A stretch of DNA of 36,913 nt from Coleofasciculaceae cyanobacterium SM2_1_6 (GCA_012031635.1 JAAUUE010000004.1:1-36913), one strand, 5' to 3'. Positions 1-7,631 are shown, counted from the first letter of the stretch. Notes: a model not told the origin generated them from the letters alone. A program made the numbers and translations.

Positions 1-1
1 G

Positions 2-592
2 GTGGTGGCGAGTACAATTCCCCACGCGATCGGGGCGGCGCTGGCGGCAAAAAAACTAGGCAAAGATCAAGTAATTGTGGCGGTGTTTGGGGATGGAGCC
101 ACCGAGGAGGGAGTTTATCATGAAAGTCTGAACTTTGCCCAGCTACACCAACTCCCCGTGATTTTTATCTGTGAAAATAACGGCTTTGCTGTCCACTCTC
201 GCCTCCACGCCCGCCAGTCTTACCAAATTATTGAGCAAGCCAAACTCTACGGTCTGCCTGTAACCGAGTGTCAAGAAGGCTACGATCTGCTGAAAGTTTA
301 TCAAACCTTTGCCGATGTTTTAGGGAAATTCCAAGCCCAACGCACACCTCAATTCCTAGAAATTCAAACCTACCGCTACCATGAGCATGTGGGACCTGGG
401 GAAGATTTTGAGGCGGGGTATCGCTCTCGTGCAGAGTTGGAGGAGTGGCGATCGCAAGACCCTCTGATCCTCAACACGGAACTGGTAGAAAAATTCCAAC
501 CCCAAATTACCGCAGAGATTGCCGCCGCCGTAGACTTTGCAGAAAACAGCCCCAATCCCGGTGTAGAAGAGCTACTGGCACATGTGATTTAG
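2..592 (+). CDS. TPP-dependent 2-oxoacid dehydrogenase E1 alpha-like subunit (5' partial)
   Basis: The reading frame enters from the left edge, so the N-terminus is missing; 196 residues remain. The thiamine diphosphate signature is visible: GDGATEEG at residues 30-37 of the fragment, followed about 28 residues later by the ENN Mg/TPP-binding end at 58-60. This is the layout of the alpha subunit of pyruvate/branched-chain dehydrogenases and acetoin dehydrogenase. The beta subunit follows at 736, separated only by a heptamer repeat array. No E2 or E3 gene is in view, and the pair is followed by nucleotide-sugar genes. I therefore infer it may act outside the classical complex, for example on a sugar intermediate. 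Family assignment is strong, substrate unknown. Confidence 0.88.
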   Translation: MVASTIPHAIGAALAAKKLGKDQVIVAVFGDGATEEGVYHESLNFAQLHQLPVIFICENNGFAVHSRLHARQSYQIIEQAKLYGLPVTECQEGYDLLKVYQTFADVLGKFQAQRTPQFLEIQTYRYHEHVGPGEDFEAGYRSRAELEEWRSQDPLILNTELVEKFQPQITAEIAAAVDFAENSPNPGVEELLAHVI

Positions 593-735
593 ACAGTAAA
601 CAGTGAACAGTGAACAGTAAACAGTGAACAGTGAACAGTGAACAGAAAGATTTGATAACTGATAACTGATAACTGGTAACTGATAACTGGTAACTGATAA
701 CTGATAACTGATAACTGATAACTGGTAACTGAATT
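593..735. repeat. STRR heptamer arrays (AACAGTR, then GRTAACT)
   Basis: The spacer between the E1 alpha and beta genes is almost entirely repeat. About 594-645 holds tandem AACAGTG/AACAGTA heptamers. From 654 to 730 there are eleven consecutive GATAACT/GGTAACT heptamers. Such short tandemly repeated repetitive sequences are typical of filamentous cyanobacteria. They leave only five bases before the ATG at 736 and no Shine-Dalgarno sequence. Confidence 0.95.
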
Positions 736-1827
736 ATGATTGCTGCGATCGAACCCAAAATAGGCAACGAAATTATTTCCTACCGGGAAGCTCTCTACCG
801 GACTATGCACAATGCCCTAGCGGAGCATCCCCACACGATGATTTTTGGGCAGGGAGTAGATGACCACAAGGGAACCTTTGGCACGACTTTAGGCTTGGCG
901 GAGAAATTTGGAGCCGATCGAGTCTTTGATACTCCCTTGGCCGAAGAAGCGATAACCGGGATTGCCCTGGGGGCGGCTTTGAATGGCATTTATCCAATTA
1001 ATACCCACATTCGATCGGACTTTGCCCTGCTAGCCATGAACCAGATTATTAACCTTGCGGCTAAATATAAATACATGTTTGGGGGTAGGTTTGAGGTTCC
1101 CCTGTTGATTCGGATGGTGGTGGGGCGGAGTTGGGGGCAGGGGGCGCAACATTCCCAGAGTCTGCAATCGTTGTTTGCCCACATTCCCGGTTTAACGGTG
1201 ATCATGCCCGCCAGTTCCCAATCAATCATGGAAACCTATCCCTACGTAATTGGGAAATATAACGCTCCGGTTTTGTCTTTGGAACACCGCTTAATGTACG
1301 ATCTACAATTCAAAGTCACCCCGATCGCTGCCACAGAACAATCACCTTTGACGGCAAAGTTACTCAGAACCGGGAAAGACGTGACGATCGTAGCAACTTC
1401 AATTATGGTATTAGAAGCACTGCGGGCAGCAGAACATTTAGCACGGGTGAGCCATATTCACTGCGAGGTGATTGACCTCAACTGCGTCTCCCACATTGAC
1501 ACCACCATGATTATTAGTAGTGTCAAAAAAACTGGCAAACTCCTAGTGGCAGATACCAGTTGGCAAGCCTACGGCGTGTGTGCAGAAATTTGTCGGATTA
1601 TCTGTGAACAAGCTCCTGCTGCCCTGAAAGCCCCAGTAGTAACCATGGGAATGCAACCCGCCCCCTGCCCCACAGCCAAAGCTCTAGAGGATTTGTACTA
1701 CCCCAATCTACAGACTCTGAGTGATGCGATCGCCAAACTCGCCACCGGCAAACCAGAACACGGCATCCCCCTCCCCGATGAACAATCCATGGCGGATGTT
1801 TATAAGAAATTTAAGGGACCGTTTTAA
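736..1827 (+). CDS. TPP-dependent dehydrogenase E1 beta-like / transketolase C-terminal subunit
   Basis: 363 residues, a little longer than typical E1 beta (about 325-340). Recognisable family segments are TPLAEEAITGIALGAALNG near residue 75, the central GQGAQHSQSLQSLFAH stretch followed by IPGLTVIMP, and a C-terminal transketolase domain with EVIDLNCVSHID and KLLVADTSWQAYG. Together with the upstream alpha subunit it should form an alpha2beta2 TPP enzyme. The start at 736 directly follows the heptamer array and has no ribosome-binding site. The GDP-sugar reductase-like gene and GHMP kinase downstream, same strand, suggest a surface-sugar pathway (inference). Confidence 0.87.
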   Translation: MIAAIEPKIGNEIISYREALYRTMHNALAEHPHTMIFGQGVDDHKGTFGTTLGLAEKFGADRVFDTPLAEEAITGIALGAALNGIYPINTHIRSDFALLAMNQIINLAAKYKYMFGGRFEVPLLIRMVVGRSWGQGAQHSQSLQSLFAHIPGLTVIMPASSQSIMETYPYVIGKYNAPVLSLEHRLMYDLQFKVTPIAATEQSPLTAKLLRTGKDVTIVATSIMVLEALRAAEHLARVSHIHCEVIDLNCVSHIDTTMIISSVKKTGKLLVADTSWQAYGVCAEICRIICEQAPAALKAPVVTMGMQPAPCPTAKALEDLYYPNLQTLSDAIAKLATGKPEHGIPLPDEQSMADVYKKFKGPF

Positions 1828-2005
1828 TCAGTGAACAGTAAACAGTAAACAGTAAACAGTAAAATCTGATAATTGGTAATTTGATAAATCCTACAGCAAG
1901 CCTGCCTAACTGATAACTGATAACTGATAACTGATAACTGATAACTGATAACTGATAACTGATAACTGATAACTGATAACTGATAACTGATAACTGATAA
2001 CTGAT
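1828..2005. repeat. STRR heptamer arrays, 14 perfect AACTGAT copies abutting a start codon
   Basis: The spacer starts with a short AACAGTA run (about 1831-1862), then a unique stretch. From 1908 to 2005 there are 14 uninterrupted, identical AACTGAT heptamers (98 bp). The ATG of the next gene follows at 2006 with no base between, so the usual ribosome-binding region is occupied by the repeat. Confidence 0.97.
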
Positions 2006-2968
2006 ATGAAAATTCTAATTACTGGCCTTACAGGCATGGTGGGCAGCCACTTGGCAGAATATATTTTAGCTAGCCATCCGGGAGTAGAAGTGCATGGCTT
2101 GGTGCGGTGGCGGAGTCCCCTTGATAATATTCGGCAAATTCTGCCCCAAATTCATCTCCATTATGCAGAATTACGTGATTTAAATTCCTTAATTGTTTTA
2201 CTAAATAAAGTTAAGCCAGAGAAGATTTTTCACCTTGCGGCTCAATCTTTTGTCACCACCAGTTTTGATGCTCCGGCGGATACTTTGCACACCAATGTAA
2301 TTGGCACAACGAATTTATTAGATGCGGTGAGAATTACAGGAATTGACCCCATGATTCACATCTGTAGTTCTTCAGAAGTTTATGGACAAGTGACGGCTGA
2401 AGAGTTGCCAATTAAGGAAAATAATCCCTTCCGTCCTGCTAGTCCCTACGCTGTTTCTAAGACCGGGGAAGATATGATTTCTCTGCAATATTTTCTTTCC
2501 TATGGGATTAAAACTATTCGGACTAGAATGTTTACCCACACTGGATCTCGGCGAGGAGATGGCTTTGCGGAAAGCGCTTTTGCTAAACAAATTGCAGAAA
2601 TTGAAGCCGGGATTAGAAATAATCCTGTTAAGGTAGGAAATCTGGATAGTGTGCGGACTTTTGCTGATGTGCGAGATGCGGTAAAAGCCTACTGGTTACT
2701 GTTAGAAAAGTGTACTCCCGGTGAAGTTTATAATATTGGGGGAAATCGCACGATGACGATCGGCGATATGTTGGAAATGATGAAAGGGATGGCAAGCTGT
2801 AAAATCGAGCATGAAGTTGATCCATCTCTGCTCAGACCTTCCGATGTCACCCTGCAAATTCCTGATATTTCCAAGTTCCAAAATGCTACAGGTTGGCAAC
2901 CAGAAATTCCTGTAGAACAAACTTTTCAAGACTTATTAGATTATCAGCGCAACAGAATTAAAAAATAG
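2006..2968 (+). CDS. NAD-dependent epimerase/dehydratase, GDP-mannose 4,6-dehydratase / GDP-6-deoxymannose reductase type
   Basis: 320-residue extended SDR. The Rossmann GxxGxxG is at residues 7-13 (GLTGMVG). The active-site Ser cluster is at 121-123 and the catalytic YxxxK at Tyr148-Lys152 (SPYAVSK). HLAAQSFVTTSFDAP near 76-90 and VYNIGG towards the C-terminus are typical of the GMD/RMD branch. At 320 residues it is closer to the reductase Rmd than to the longer dehydratase Gmd. It likely acts on a GDP-linked 4-keto-6-deoxy sugar in the cytoplasm. It lies 22 bp upstream of a heptose-type GHMP kinase, so the two are probably co-transcribed. Confidence 0.85.
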   Translation: MKILITGLTGMVGSHLAEYILASHPGVEVHGLVRWRSPLDNIRQILPQIHLHYAELRDLNSLIVLLNKVKPEKIFHLAAQSFVTTSFDAPADTLHTNVIGTTNLLDAVRITGIDPMIHICSSSEVYGQVTAEELPIKENNPFRPASPYAVSKTGEDMISLQYFLSYGIKTIRTRMFTHTGSRRGDGFAESAFAKQIAEIEAGIRNNPVKVGNLDSVRTFADVRDAVKAYWLLLEKCTPGEVYNIGGNRTMTIGDMLEMMKGMASCKIEHEVDPSLLRPSDVTLQIPDISKFQNATGWQPEIPVEQTFQDLLDYQRNRIKK

Positions 2969-2990
2969 AATTAATAAAGAGAGGTAGGAA

Positions 2991-3980
2991 GTGATTATTT
3001 CTCGGACTCCATTTCGGATTTCCTTCTTTGGTGGCGGGACTGATTATCCTGATTGGTATCTTAAGGAAGGGGGAGCAGTACTATCAACTACGATCGACAA
3101 ATATTGCTATTTAACTTGTCGGCATTTACCACCTTTTTTTGCCGATAAACATCGAATTGTCTGGTCTCATATTGAAACGGTTTCTAGTATTTCAGCGATT
3201 CTCCATCCAGCAGCGCGGGAAGGTTTGAAATTTCTGGGTTTTGATGACAGTATGGGCTTAGAAATTCATCATCAGGGAGATTTACCCGCCCGGACGGGGA
3301 TGGGTTCGAGTTCGGCTTTTGCCGTGGGGCTGATTAAGGCGATGACGGCTCTGCGGGGACGGATGATTGGTAAGCATGAGTTGGCGTTGTTAGCGATCGA
3401 GCTAGAGCAGCAGGTGCTAAAGGAATGTGTTGGTTCCCAAGATCAAGTAGCTGCCGCCTACGGAGGACTGAACCTGATCTATTTTCTGCCCAGTGGAGAT
3501 ATTCGGGTAGAGCCAGTGACGATTCCTAAAGCCAGAATTGAGGAATTAGATAAATCTTTGATGATGTTTTATACCGGAACTACTCGGTTTGCCTCAGAAA
3601 TTGCGGCTAAAGTTGTGGCAAATATGGGTTCAAAACAACAACAGTTACGCCAGATGCGGAGTATGGTCGATCGAGCCGTAGAAATTCTCAATAGTGATAC
3701 TGATCTAAATGCTTTTGGAGAATTATTACACCAATCTTGGCTCCTGAAGCGGGAATTAAGCTCGGCAATCAGCAATTCTGTAGTAGATGGGATTTATCGT
3801 ACAGCTATGGAGAGTGGGGCGATCGGCGGTAAGCTCCTCGGCGCTGGAGATGCCGGATTTATGATCTTTTTCGTGCCTCCAGAAAAACAAGCAGGGGTAA
3901 AGCAAGCGCTCGCTCAATACCTAAGAGTTCCCTTTAGTTTTGAAACCGAAGGCAGCACCATCATCCACTACGATGAATAA
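2991..3980 (+). CDS. GHMP kinase, D-glycero-D-manno-heptose 7-phosphate kinase type
   Basis: 329 residues with a GTG start, supported by a purine-rich AGAGGTAGGA just upstream. The N-terminus (RTPFRISFFGGGTDYP) and the GHMP phosphate-binding loop GMGSSSA at 103-109 match the HddA/heptose-kinase branch. The C-terminal motif GGKLLGAGDAGFMIFF is the conserved GHMP motif 3. It would phosphorylate a heptose-7-phosphate (or similar sugar) at C1 on the way to GDP-heptose. With the SDR upstream this is consistent with GDP-6-deoxyheptose or a related surface sugar (inference). A decayed copy of motif 3 appears near 7671-7718. Confidence 0.85.
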   Translation: MIISRTPFRISFFGGGTDYPDWYLKEGGAVLSTTIDKYCYLTCRHLPPFFADKHRIVWSHIETVSSISAILHPAAREGLKFLGFDDSMGLEIHHQGDLPARTGMGSSSAFAVGLIKAMTALRGRMIGKHELALLAIELEQQVLKECVGSQDQVAAAYGGLNLIYFLPSGDIRVEPVTIPKARIEELDKSLMMFYTGTTRFASEIAAKVVANMGSKQQQLRQMRSMVDRAVEILNSDTDLNAFGELLHQSWLLKRELSSAISNSVVDGIYRTAMESGAIGGKLLGAGDAGFMIFFVPPEKQAGVKQALAQYLRVPFSFETEGSTIIHYDE

Positions 3981-4059
3981 TTAATCCCAGATAAATTACT
4001 CTAGATAAACTGTCTTATCTCAGCATGGGACTTGGAAAGCGATCGCTCACAACTCGCAT

Positions 4060-4317
4060 TTATAGAATTTCCTCTGATAAAAATTGACCCTTGACCCGCT
4101 CGTATTCATCTTCTAGAAGCCATTCTTGTGCTGCCTGATAATTGGCATGAGAGACTACGAGTTTATAATCAGAGGCGGGGTTAAAAATACTGCAAGTTCC
4201 ATCTCGATCGCCAACTAGCATCAGAATTTTGGGTGGAAAAAGAATTGGATCAACCCATATTTCTAAAAATTTCCATGTTTTAGCTTGTTCTGCGAGGGCT
4301 GGTGCGGGGGATAACAT
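4060..4317 (-). CDS. Hypothetical protein, possible immunity partner of the gene at 4280-4636
   Basis: 85 residues from the ATG at 4317, which is preceded by AGGTGA at good spacing; the open frame upstream of it runs inside the neighbouring gene. The protein is mixed alpha/beta and mildly acidic, with a strand-like stretch FPPKILMLVGDRDG and an acidic C-terminal helix (EWLLEDEYERVKGQFL). I do not recognise a named family. It overlaps the 3' end of the upstream gene by 38 bases, a translationally coupled layout common for toxin-immunity pairs. Function is inference from layout only. Confidence 0.6.
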   Translation of the reverse strand: MLSPAPALAEQAKTWKFLEIWVDPILFPPKILMLVGDRDGTCSIFNPASDYKLVVSHANYQAAQEWLLEDEYERVKGQFLSEEIL

Positions 4318-4636
4318 GATACTCACCTGTAGTTTTGACAATTTTGATCTCACCGTAATAAAGTGGAGTTTGGCTCCCATCTATTCTAATGATGTAACCG
4401 ATCGCTTCTGGAAAGTAGAGTCCGTATCGTTCGTAATGATCATTTTCATCATCTACACCAGTTCTTTCTCCACCTGCAATTATAGCCTGTGTGACTTGTT
4501 CTAAGGTTTCACGATCGTTAAAGACATGCGCTCTACCTTCTCTCCGTAGTAATTTTTGAACTTGTGCTGTATTGGGCAAATGGCGATCAATAAGACTTGG
4601 ACGAGGATCGGGGATAATATATCGGTCTATGCTCAA
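4280..4636 (-). CDS. Conserved hypothetical, toxin-domain-like (RHL...HVFND...YHVIPRT)
   Basis: 118 residues. There is no ATG in the frame: translation would begin at TTG 4636, directly after an in-frame TAA, with AAGGA upstream. Visible conserved-looking blocks are IDRHLPNTAQ, HVFNDRETLEQVTQAII, ERYGLYFPEAIGY, PLYYGEIK and YHVIPRTSP. The order of a His-containing N-terminal helix, a helix after HVFND and a C-terminal YHV strand is loosely reminiscent of C-terminal domains of polymorphic toxins such as bacterial RNase A-like modules. I cannot confirm this. No secretion region is attached, so it is either a stand-alone module or a broken-off tip. Confidence 0.55.
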   Translation of the reverse strand: MSIDRYIIPDPRPSLIDRHLPNTAQVQKLLRREGRAHVFNDRETLEQVTQAIIAGGERTGVDDENDHYERYGLYFPEAIGYIIRIDGSQTPLYYGEIKIVKTTGEYHVIPRTSPRRTS

Positions 4637-4734
4637 TTAGCTGATTCCTTTTTCCTTGAAGGTCTACTAGGAATTGTACTTTTTAAGATGTTGAATTTTG
4701 CAACCACTGGAGAATCGTTACCACCAAATCGGTT

Positions 4735-4848
4735 TCAATAGCTAGGAATTGGAGCGATCGCCTCATCAAGAATTAACCAGAGTTGATGTTTTTCCCCTAG
4801 GTTGAGCGCGTTAACCGACTCAATAGCAGTATCTAGTGCTTGGGTCAT
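4735..4848 (-). CDS. Small antitoxin-like ORF, probably truncated
   Basis: 37 codons from the ATG at 4848, preceded by GAGGTGGGAATT on the minus strand, a good Shine-Dalgarno. The peptide begins MTQALDTAIESVNALN and continues KHQLWLILDEAIA. This resembles N-termini of short cyanobacterial addiction-module-type proteins that usually run to 60-80 residues. It ends soon after the DEAIA segment. In the next frame another open stretch continues (ending VVTILQWLQNSTS), which suggests a decayed longer gene. No toxin partner is obvious. Confidence 0.4.
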   Translation of the reverse strand: MTQALDTAIESVNALNLGEKHQLWLILDEAIAPIPSY

Positions 4849-4883
4849 AATTCCCACCTCTAAATTTTTAACTTGTTACCATT

Positions 4884-5405
4884 TTACTCAGATATTAACT
4901 GTTTAACGTCATCCAAAGAAAGACCTAAAGATTGTGCTATCTACTCGGCAGTGAGTCCCAATTGCGCTAGGTTGGCAACTACTTCTAGTTTTGCTTTTTT
5001 CCGTACATTTTCTAAAGCATTAAGACTTTCTTCTCCAACTCGATCGGGTTCTGTTTGAACATTATCTAAATCCATTGGTTGAGGACTATTAGGGCAAAGA
5101 TTGATGCTTTCTACTCGATTATCATGAACTAGAAATGCAGAGTTGGTTATAATATTTCGCTCTATTGTTGCCCGGAAGTTTGATTTATTAAGAGTTTCCT
5201 GCAACACTTCTGAAAGCCTCTGCCATAGAGCATAAGCCTCATCCTTCACATGACCTTCAGTACAGTTATATTCCTTAGCAATCTGTGCATATTTCTGATT
5301 CTCAAAAACTCCCCGAAGAATTGACATTTGCAAGCTATCGAGATGCTGTCCTGTCTGACTAAATAAGAGATCATCCACGTATTTCAGCACTTCTTGCCAA
5401 CTCAT
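4884..5405 (-). pseudogene. vMAP-type N-terminal HTH protein with premature TAG
   Basis: The N-terminal part (MSWQEVLKYVDDLLFSQTG, then SILRGVFENQKYAQIAKEY, HVKDEAYALWQRLSEVL and KSNFRATIER) is the helix-turn-helix module found at the N-termini of cyanobacterial vWA-MoxR-associated proteins. It normally precedes an effector or WD40 region. Here it is joined to a tail (KKAKLEVVANLAQLGLTAE) that looks like the C-terminus of Rpn/PD-(D/E)XK transposase-like nucleases. A TAG at 4941-4943 ends translation. Reading through gives IAQSLGLSLDDVKQLISE up to a TAA at 4884-4886, so the TAG most likely replaced a Gln CAG codon. Starts at 5405 or 5432 are both possible. Confidence 0.6.
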
Positions 5406-5585
5406 AACTAAATTTGCATGATTTTCCGTCATCTTCCCACACTTTCCGCCCAACGTAAATACTCTTTACAAAACTACCGACCACATCCGCCTTATCCCGA
5501 CTTTTAATTTTTAGATTTTACTGAGAAGCTAAAAATAATTCAACCCAAAAGTTCGTTATCTTAGACTATCTTAGGAGAGATATAT

Positions 5586-6581
5586 ATGAATTTGACTGGA
5601 CAGGTAAGCCTTAATTCCGAGCAGGAAAGGGAGATCAAGAGACGAGTTGAGGCTGAACGTAATAAACCTTTGATAGTTATTGTAATGGGGCAAACTGGAG
5701 TTGGTAAATCATCTCTTATCAACGCACTTTTTGGCACAAAGCTAAAAACTAATGACGTTCAGCCTGAAACTAAATTCCCTGAAAAGCACATTGAAAGAGA
5801 ATCTGATGGTTATGAATTATGGTTCTGGGATATGCCCGGTATCGGTGAATCATCTTCGGCTGACGCAGGTTACTTGCATGATTATCGCCAAAAAATTTTA
5901 GAAGCAGATGTGGCACTCTGGTTATGCCATGCAGACAGTCGCTCAGTAACATTTGATGTTGAGGCAATCCAAAAAAATCTTGCCGACTTAACAGATGGTG
6001 AACAATCAATTATTTTGAGCAAGCTCACGTTTGTACTCAGTAAGTCTGATTTGATTACTCCTGAACCTTGGATTCTTTATAAAACAAAAAATGAGGTGAT
6101 ATTTGAAACTGCGGAAGTAACAGAAAAGCTGCTTGATGCAAAAGCTACTTACTTTCGAGAAGCTCTCATTGCACCACATGGCAACAAGTTTGTATCAAGA
6201 ACATTTCATGATGGAACATTCCAAATTCGTTCAGGCAATTTGACTTTTGACAAAAATTTTGCTTACTATTCTGGCGCTATGTCTCTTCCTACACTTCGTC
6301 AACTCAAGCAAGATTACCCAAATCAATCTAGCGTGTTTACTCGTTTGTACCAAAACTCTGAAGTTGTTTACTGCTCTTCACGTTTTAGATACAACTTGTC
6401 GAAACTGATGCAGATCATTGTAGATAAAATTGGTGGTGGAGTTAGTGTAAGGTTTAGAAATTTTGTATCGAAAAGTGCTATGAACCGAGTCTTATGGAGT
6501 AAAGCACAGACATTCTCAAATTTGGTAGTATTTGATTCGGTGAAAAATGAGATTGTTTTTGATCTCTCTAATGTTAAGTAG
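5586..6581 (+). CDS. P-loop GTPase (Era/YeeP/IRG-like), first gene of a three-gene operon
   Basis: 331 residues. G1 is GQTGVGKSS at 35-43, G2 probably Thr62, G3 DMPG at 82-85, G4 SKSD at 152-155 in place of NKxD. The GTPase domain fills about residues 25-200. The C-terminal 130 residues match nothing I recognise and have no clear membrane segment. The start is fixed by AGGAGAG eight bases upstream of the ATG. The gene is AT-rich with no HIP1 octamer, unlike the flanking core genes, suggesting transfer. Two very small genes follow, 42 and 45 bp apart, ending at a terminator. GTPases with small downstream partners occur in conflict systems; that role here is inference. Confidence 0.8.
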   Translation: MNLTGQVSLNSEQEREIKRRVEAERNKPLIVIVMGQTGVGKSSLINALFGTKLKTNDVQPETKFPEKHIERESDGYELWFWDMPGIGESSSADAGYLHDYRQKILEADVALWLCHADSRSVTFDVEAIQKNLADLTDGEQSIILSKLTFVLSKSDLITPEPWILYKTKNEVIFETAEVTEKLLDAKATYFREALIAPHGNKFVSRTFHDGTFQIRSGNLTFDKNFAYYSGAMSLPTLRQLKQDYPNQSSVFTRLYQNSEVVYCSSRFRYNLSKLMQIIVDKIGGGVSVRFRNFVSKSAMNRVLWSKAQTFSNLVVFDSVKNEIVFDLSNVK

Positions 6582-6623
6582 ATTAAATATTGCTGGCACG
6601 ATAAAAACTTTGGAGGAAATTCA

Positions 6624-6818
6624 ATGGCAGACAAAGAAGAAATTCTACGCCGCGTGACACGAAGAATAGAGCAAGATGATGAGTTTGCTGCCAATGTAGG
6701 GGCGGCTTTGGATGCTGAAGATGATGCTTGGCTTTTTTCACTTATTCTAGATGTGATTGGGGTAATTATTGAAATTGGCTCAAGTATTTGGGATTGGGTT
6801 AAACGTCAATTTAGCTGA
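6624..6818 (+). CDS. Small protein with hydrophobic C-terminal helix, GTPase operon
   Basis: 64 residues, preceded by a near-perfect GGAGGAA seven bases before the ATG, which supports real translation. The first 30 residues are charged (EEILRRVTRRIEQDDEF). Residues 36-58 form a continuous hydrophobic or amphipathic helix (WLFSLILDVIGVIIEIGSSI) followed by WDWVKRQFS. That is the profile of a small membrane-associating peptide. It sits between the GTPase and a second small protein. No family recognised; a membrane-acting effector controlled by the GTPase is one possible reading, a membrane anchor another. Confidence 0.65.
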   Translation: MADKEEILRRVTRRIEQDDEFAANVGAALDAEDDAWLFSLILDVIGVIIEIGSSIWDWVKRQFS

Positions 6819-6863
6819 TGACTTTTGATATTCATTTCTAGAACAATTTAGGCAATAAAACCT

Positions 6864-7082
6864 ATGGCAAGAAAAGCGTTTAGTGTTACAAATACTTGGA
6901 GTAGCTACATTACCATTAAAAGCGTTGCAACAGGAAAGACATATGATGTTTCTTATGATAGCAAAATTGGTGCTCAATCTGGTGATACAGTGACAATTAT
7001 AATCGATGATAGTAGTGACAAATGGAAGACTATTATCAATGAGCGTACAGGCGATGCGGCAACCATAAATAGAGTTTCGTAA
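6864..7082 (+). CDS. Small beta-rich protein, GTPase operon
   Basis: 72 residues, predicted as alternating beta strands (AFSVTNTWSSYITIKSVATG, DTVTIIIDDSS, WKTIINERTG). It has no signal peptide and no cysteines. It lies 45 bp after the previous small gene, with only a weak AGG before the start, and is followed within 50 bp by a strong rho-independent terminator. I do not recognise the family. Its size and beta-sandwich-like pattern would fit an immunity or regulatory partner, or a small target-binding domain, but nothing in the sequence decides this. Confidence 0.6.
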   Translation: MARKAFSVTNTWSSYITIKSVATGKTYDVSYDSKIGAQSGDTVTIIIDDSSDKWKTIINERTGDAATINRVS

Positions 7083-7127
7083 AAGATAGTTCTATTCTAG
7101 ATTATTCCAGTTTCATATTCCGCCAAG

Positions 7128-7165
7128 ATCACTGTGATACCTCATTGCAGTGATGTTTTTGTTTT
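7128..7165 (+). terminator. Rho-independent terminator of the GTPase operon
   Basis: A perfect 7-bp inverted repeat, ATCACTG at 7128-7134 and CAGTGAT at 7148-7154, with a 13-base loop, is followed directly by GTTTTTGTTTT. It lies 45 bp after the last small gene. Confidence 0.7.
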
Positions 7166-7272
7166 AAGAATAGTTGGTTTTAATAAGGCGATCGCTCTTT
7201 GATTTATTCTTTGAAAGGCGATCGCTGTTTGTAGGGATTATGAGTTTAGTGCGGGGATGGAGCGATTGTTAT

Positions 7273-7503
7273 TTAATAAACCTCATCATAACTTCCAATA
7301 TCAATTAACAAATCAGCAATCAAATCATCAACACTTCCCCTTTTTGCAGTCCCGTCTTTAAATGACTGCATCACTTCCTCAGCATTAGCCAAAATTTCAG
7401 AACGCCTACTCTCAATGCGCCGCTTACGGATTAACTCAAATAAATAATCCTGATCTTCTATAGACAAACTTTCAATAGAATCAATAATCTCTTGAAAAAT
7501 CAT
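7273..7503 (-). CDS. Small antitoxin-like hypothetical protein
   Basis: 76 residues: a helical N-terminus (IIDSIESLSIEDQDYLFELI), a basic patch (RKRRIESRRSE) and a helical tail with NAEEVMQSF and DDLIADLLIDI. This matches the style of short cyanobacterial addiction-module proteins whose partner is a RelE- or PIN-type toxin. No toxin follows within the window. Its ATG overlaps the stop of a 43-codon ORF upstream (ATGA), so the two would be coupled. Function is inference. Confidence 0.6.
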   Translation of the reverse strand: MIFQEIIDSIESLSIEDQDYLFELIRKRRIESRRSEILANAEEVMQSFKDGTAKRGSVDDLIADLLIDIGSYDEVY

Positions 7504-7631
7504 CTTATAACCTCTCTGGTCTTAATCAAATCAATTAATATTTCAATAAGCATTCCTCTGGTCTCCTCCTCGTCAAGGAATACTTGCATATTCAACTTCT
7601 CAAGTATAATTACATTCTGATTCAATAGCAT
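7500..7631 (-). CDS. Short ORF coupled to the downstream antitoxin-like gene, perhaps a gene remnant
   Basis: 43 codons from an ATG at 7631 to a TGA overlapping the next start by ATGA. The peptide contains QVFLDEEETRGMLIEILIDL and IKTREVIR. It looks like the C-terminal end of a larger protein, possibly of Rpn/PD-(D/E)XK transposase type, rather than a complete product. No clear ribosome site. Confidence 0.3.
   Translation of the reverse strand: MLLNQNVIILEKLNMQVFLDEEETRGMLIEILIDLIKTREVIR

Noticed and set aside
507-810. Minus-strand ORFs with SYQLSVI repeats
   Set aside because: They are translations of the heptamer STRR arrays and overlap the E1 genes.
4229-4741. Plus-strand ORFs at 4229-4504 and 4556-4741
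   Set aside because: They lie antisense to better-supported minus-strand genes and show no recognisable protein features.
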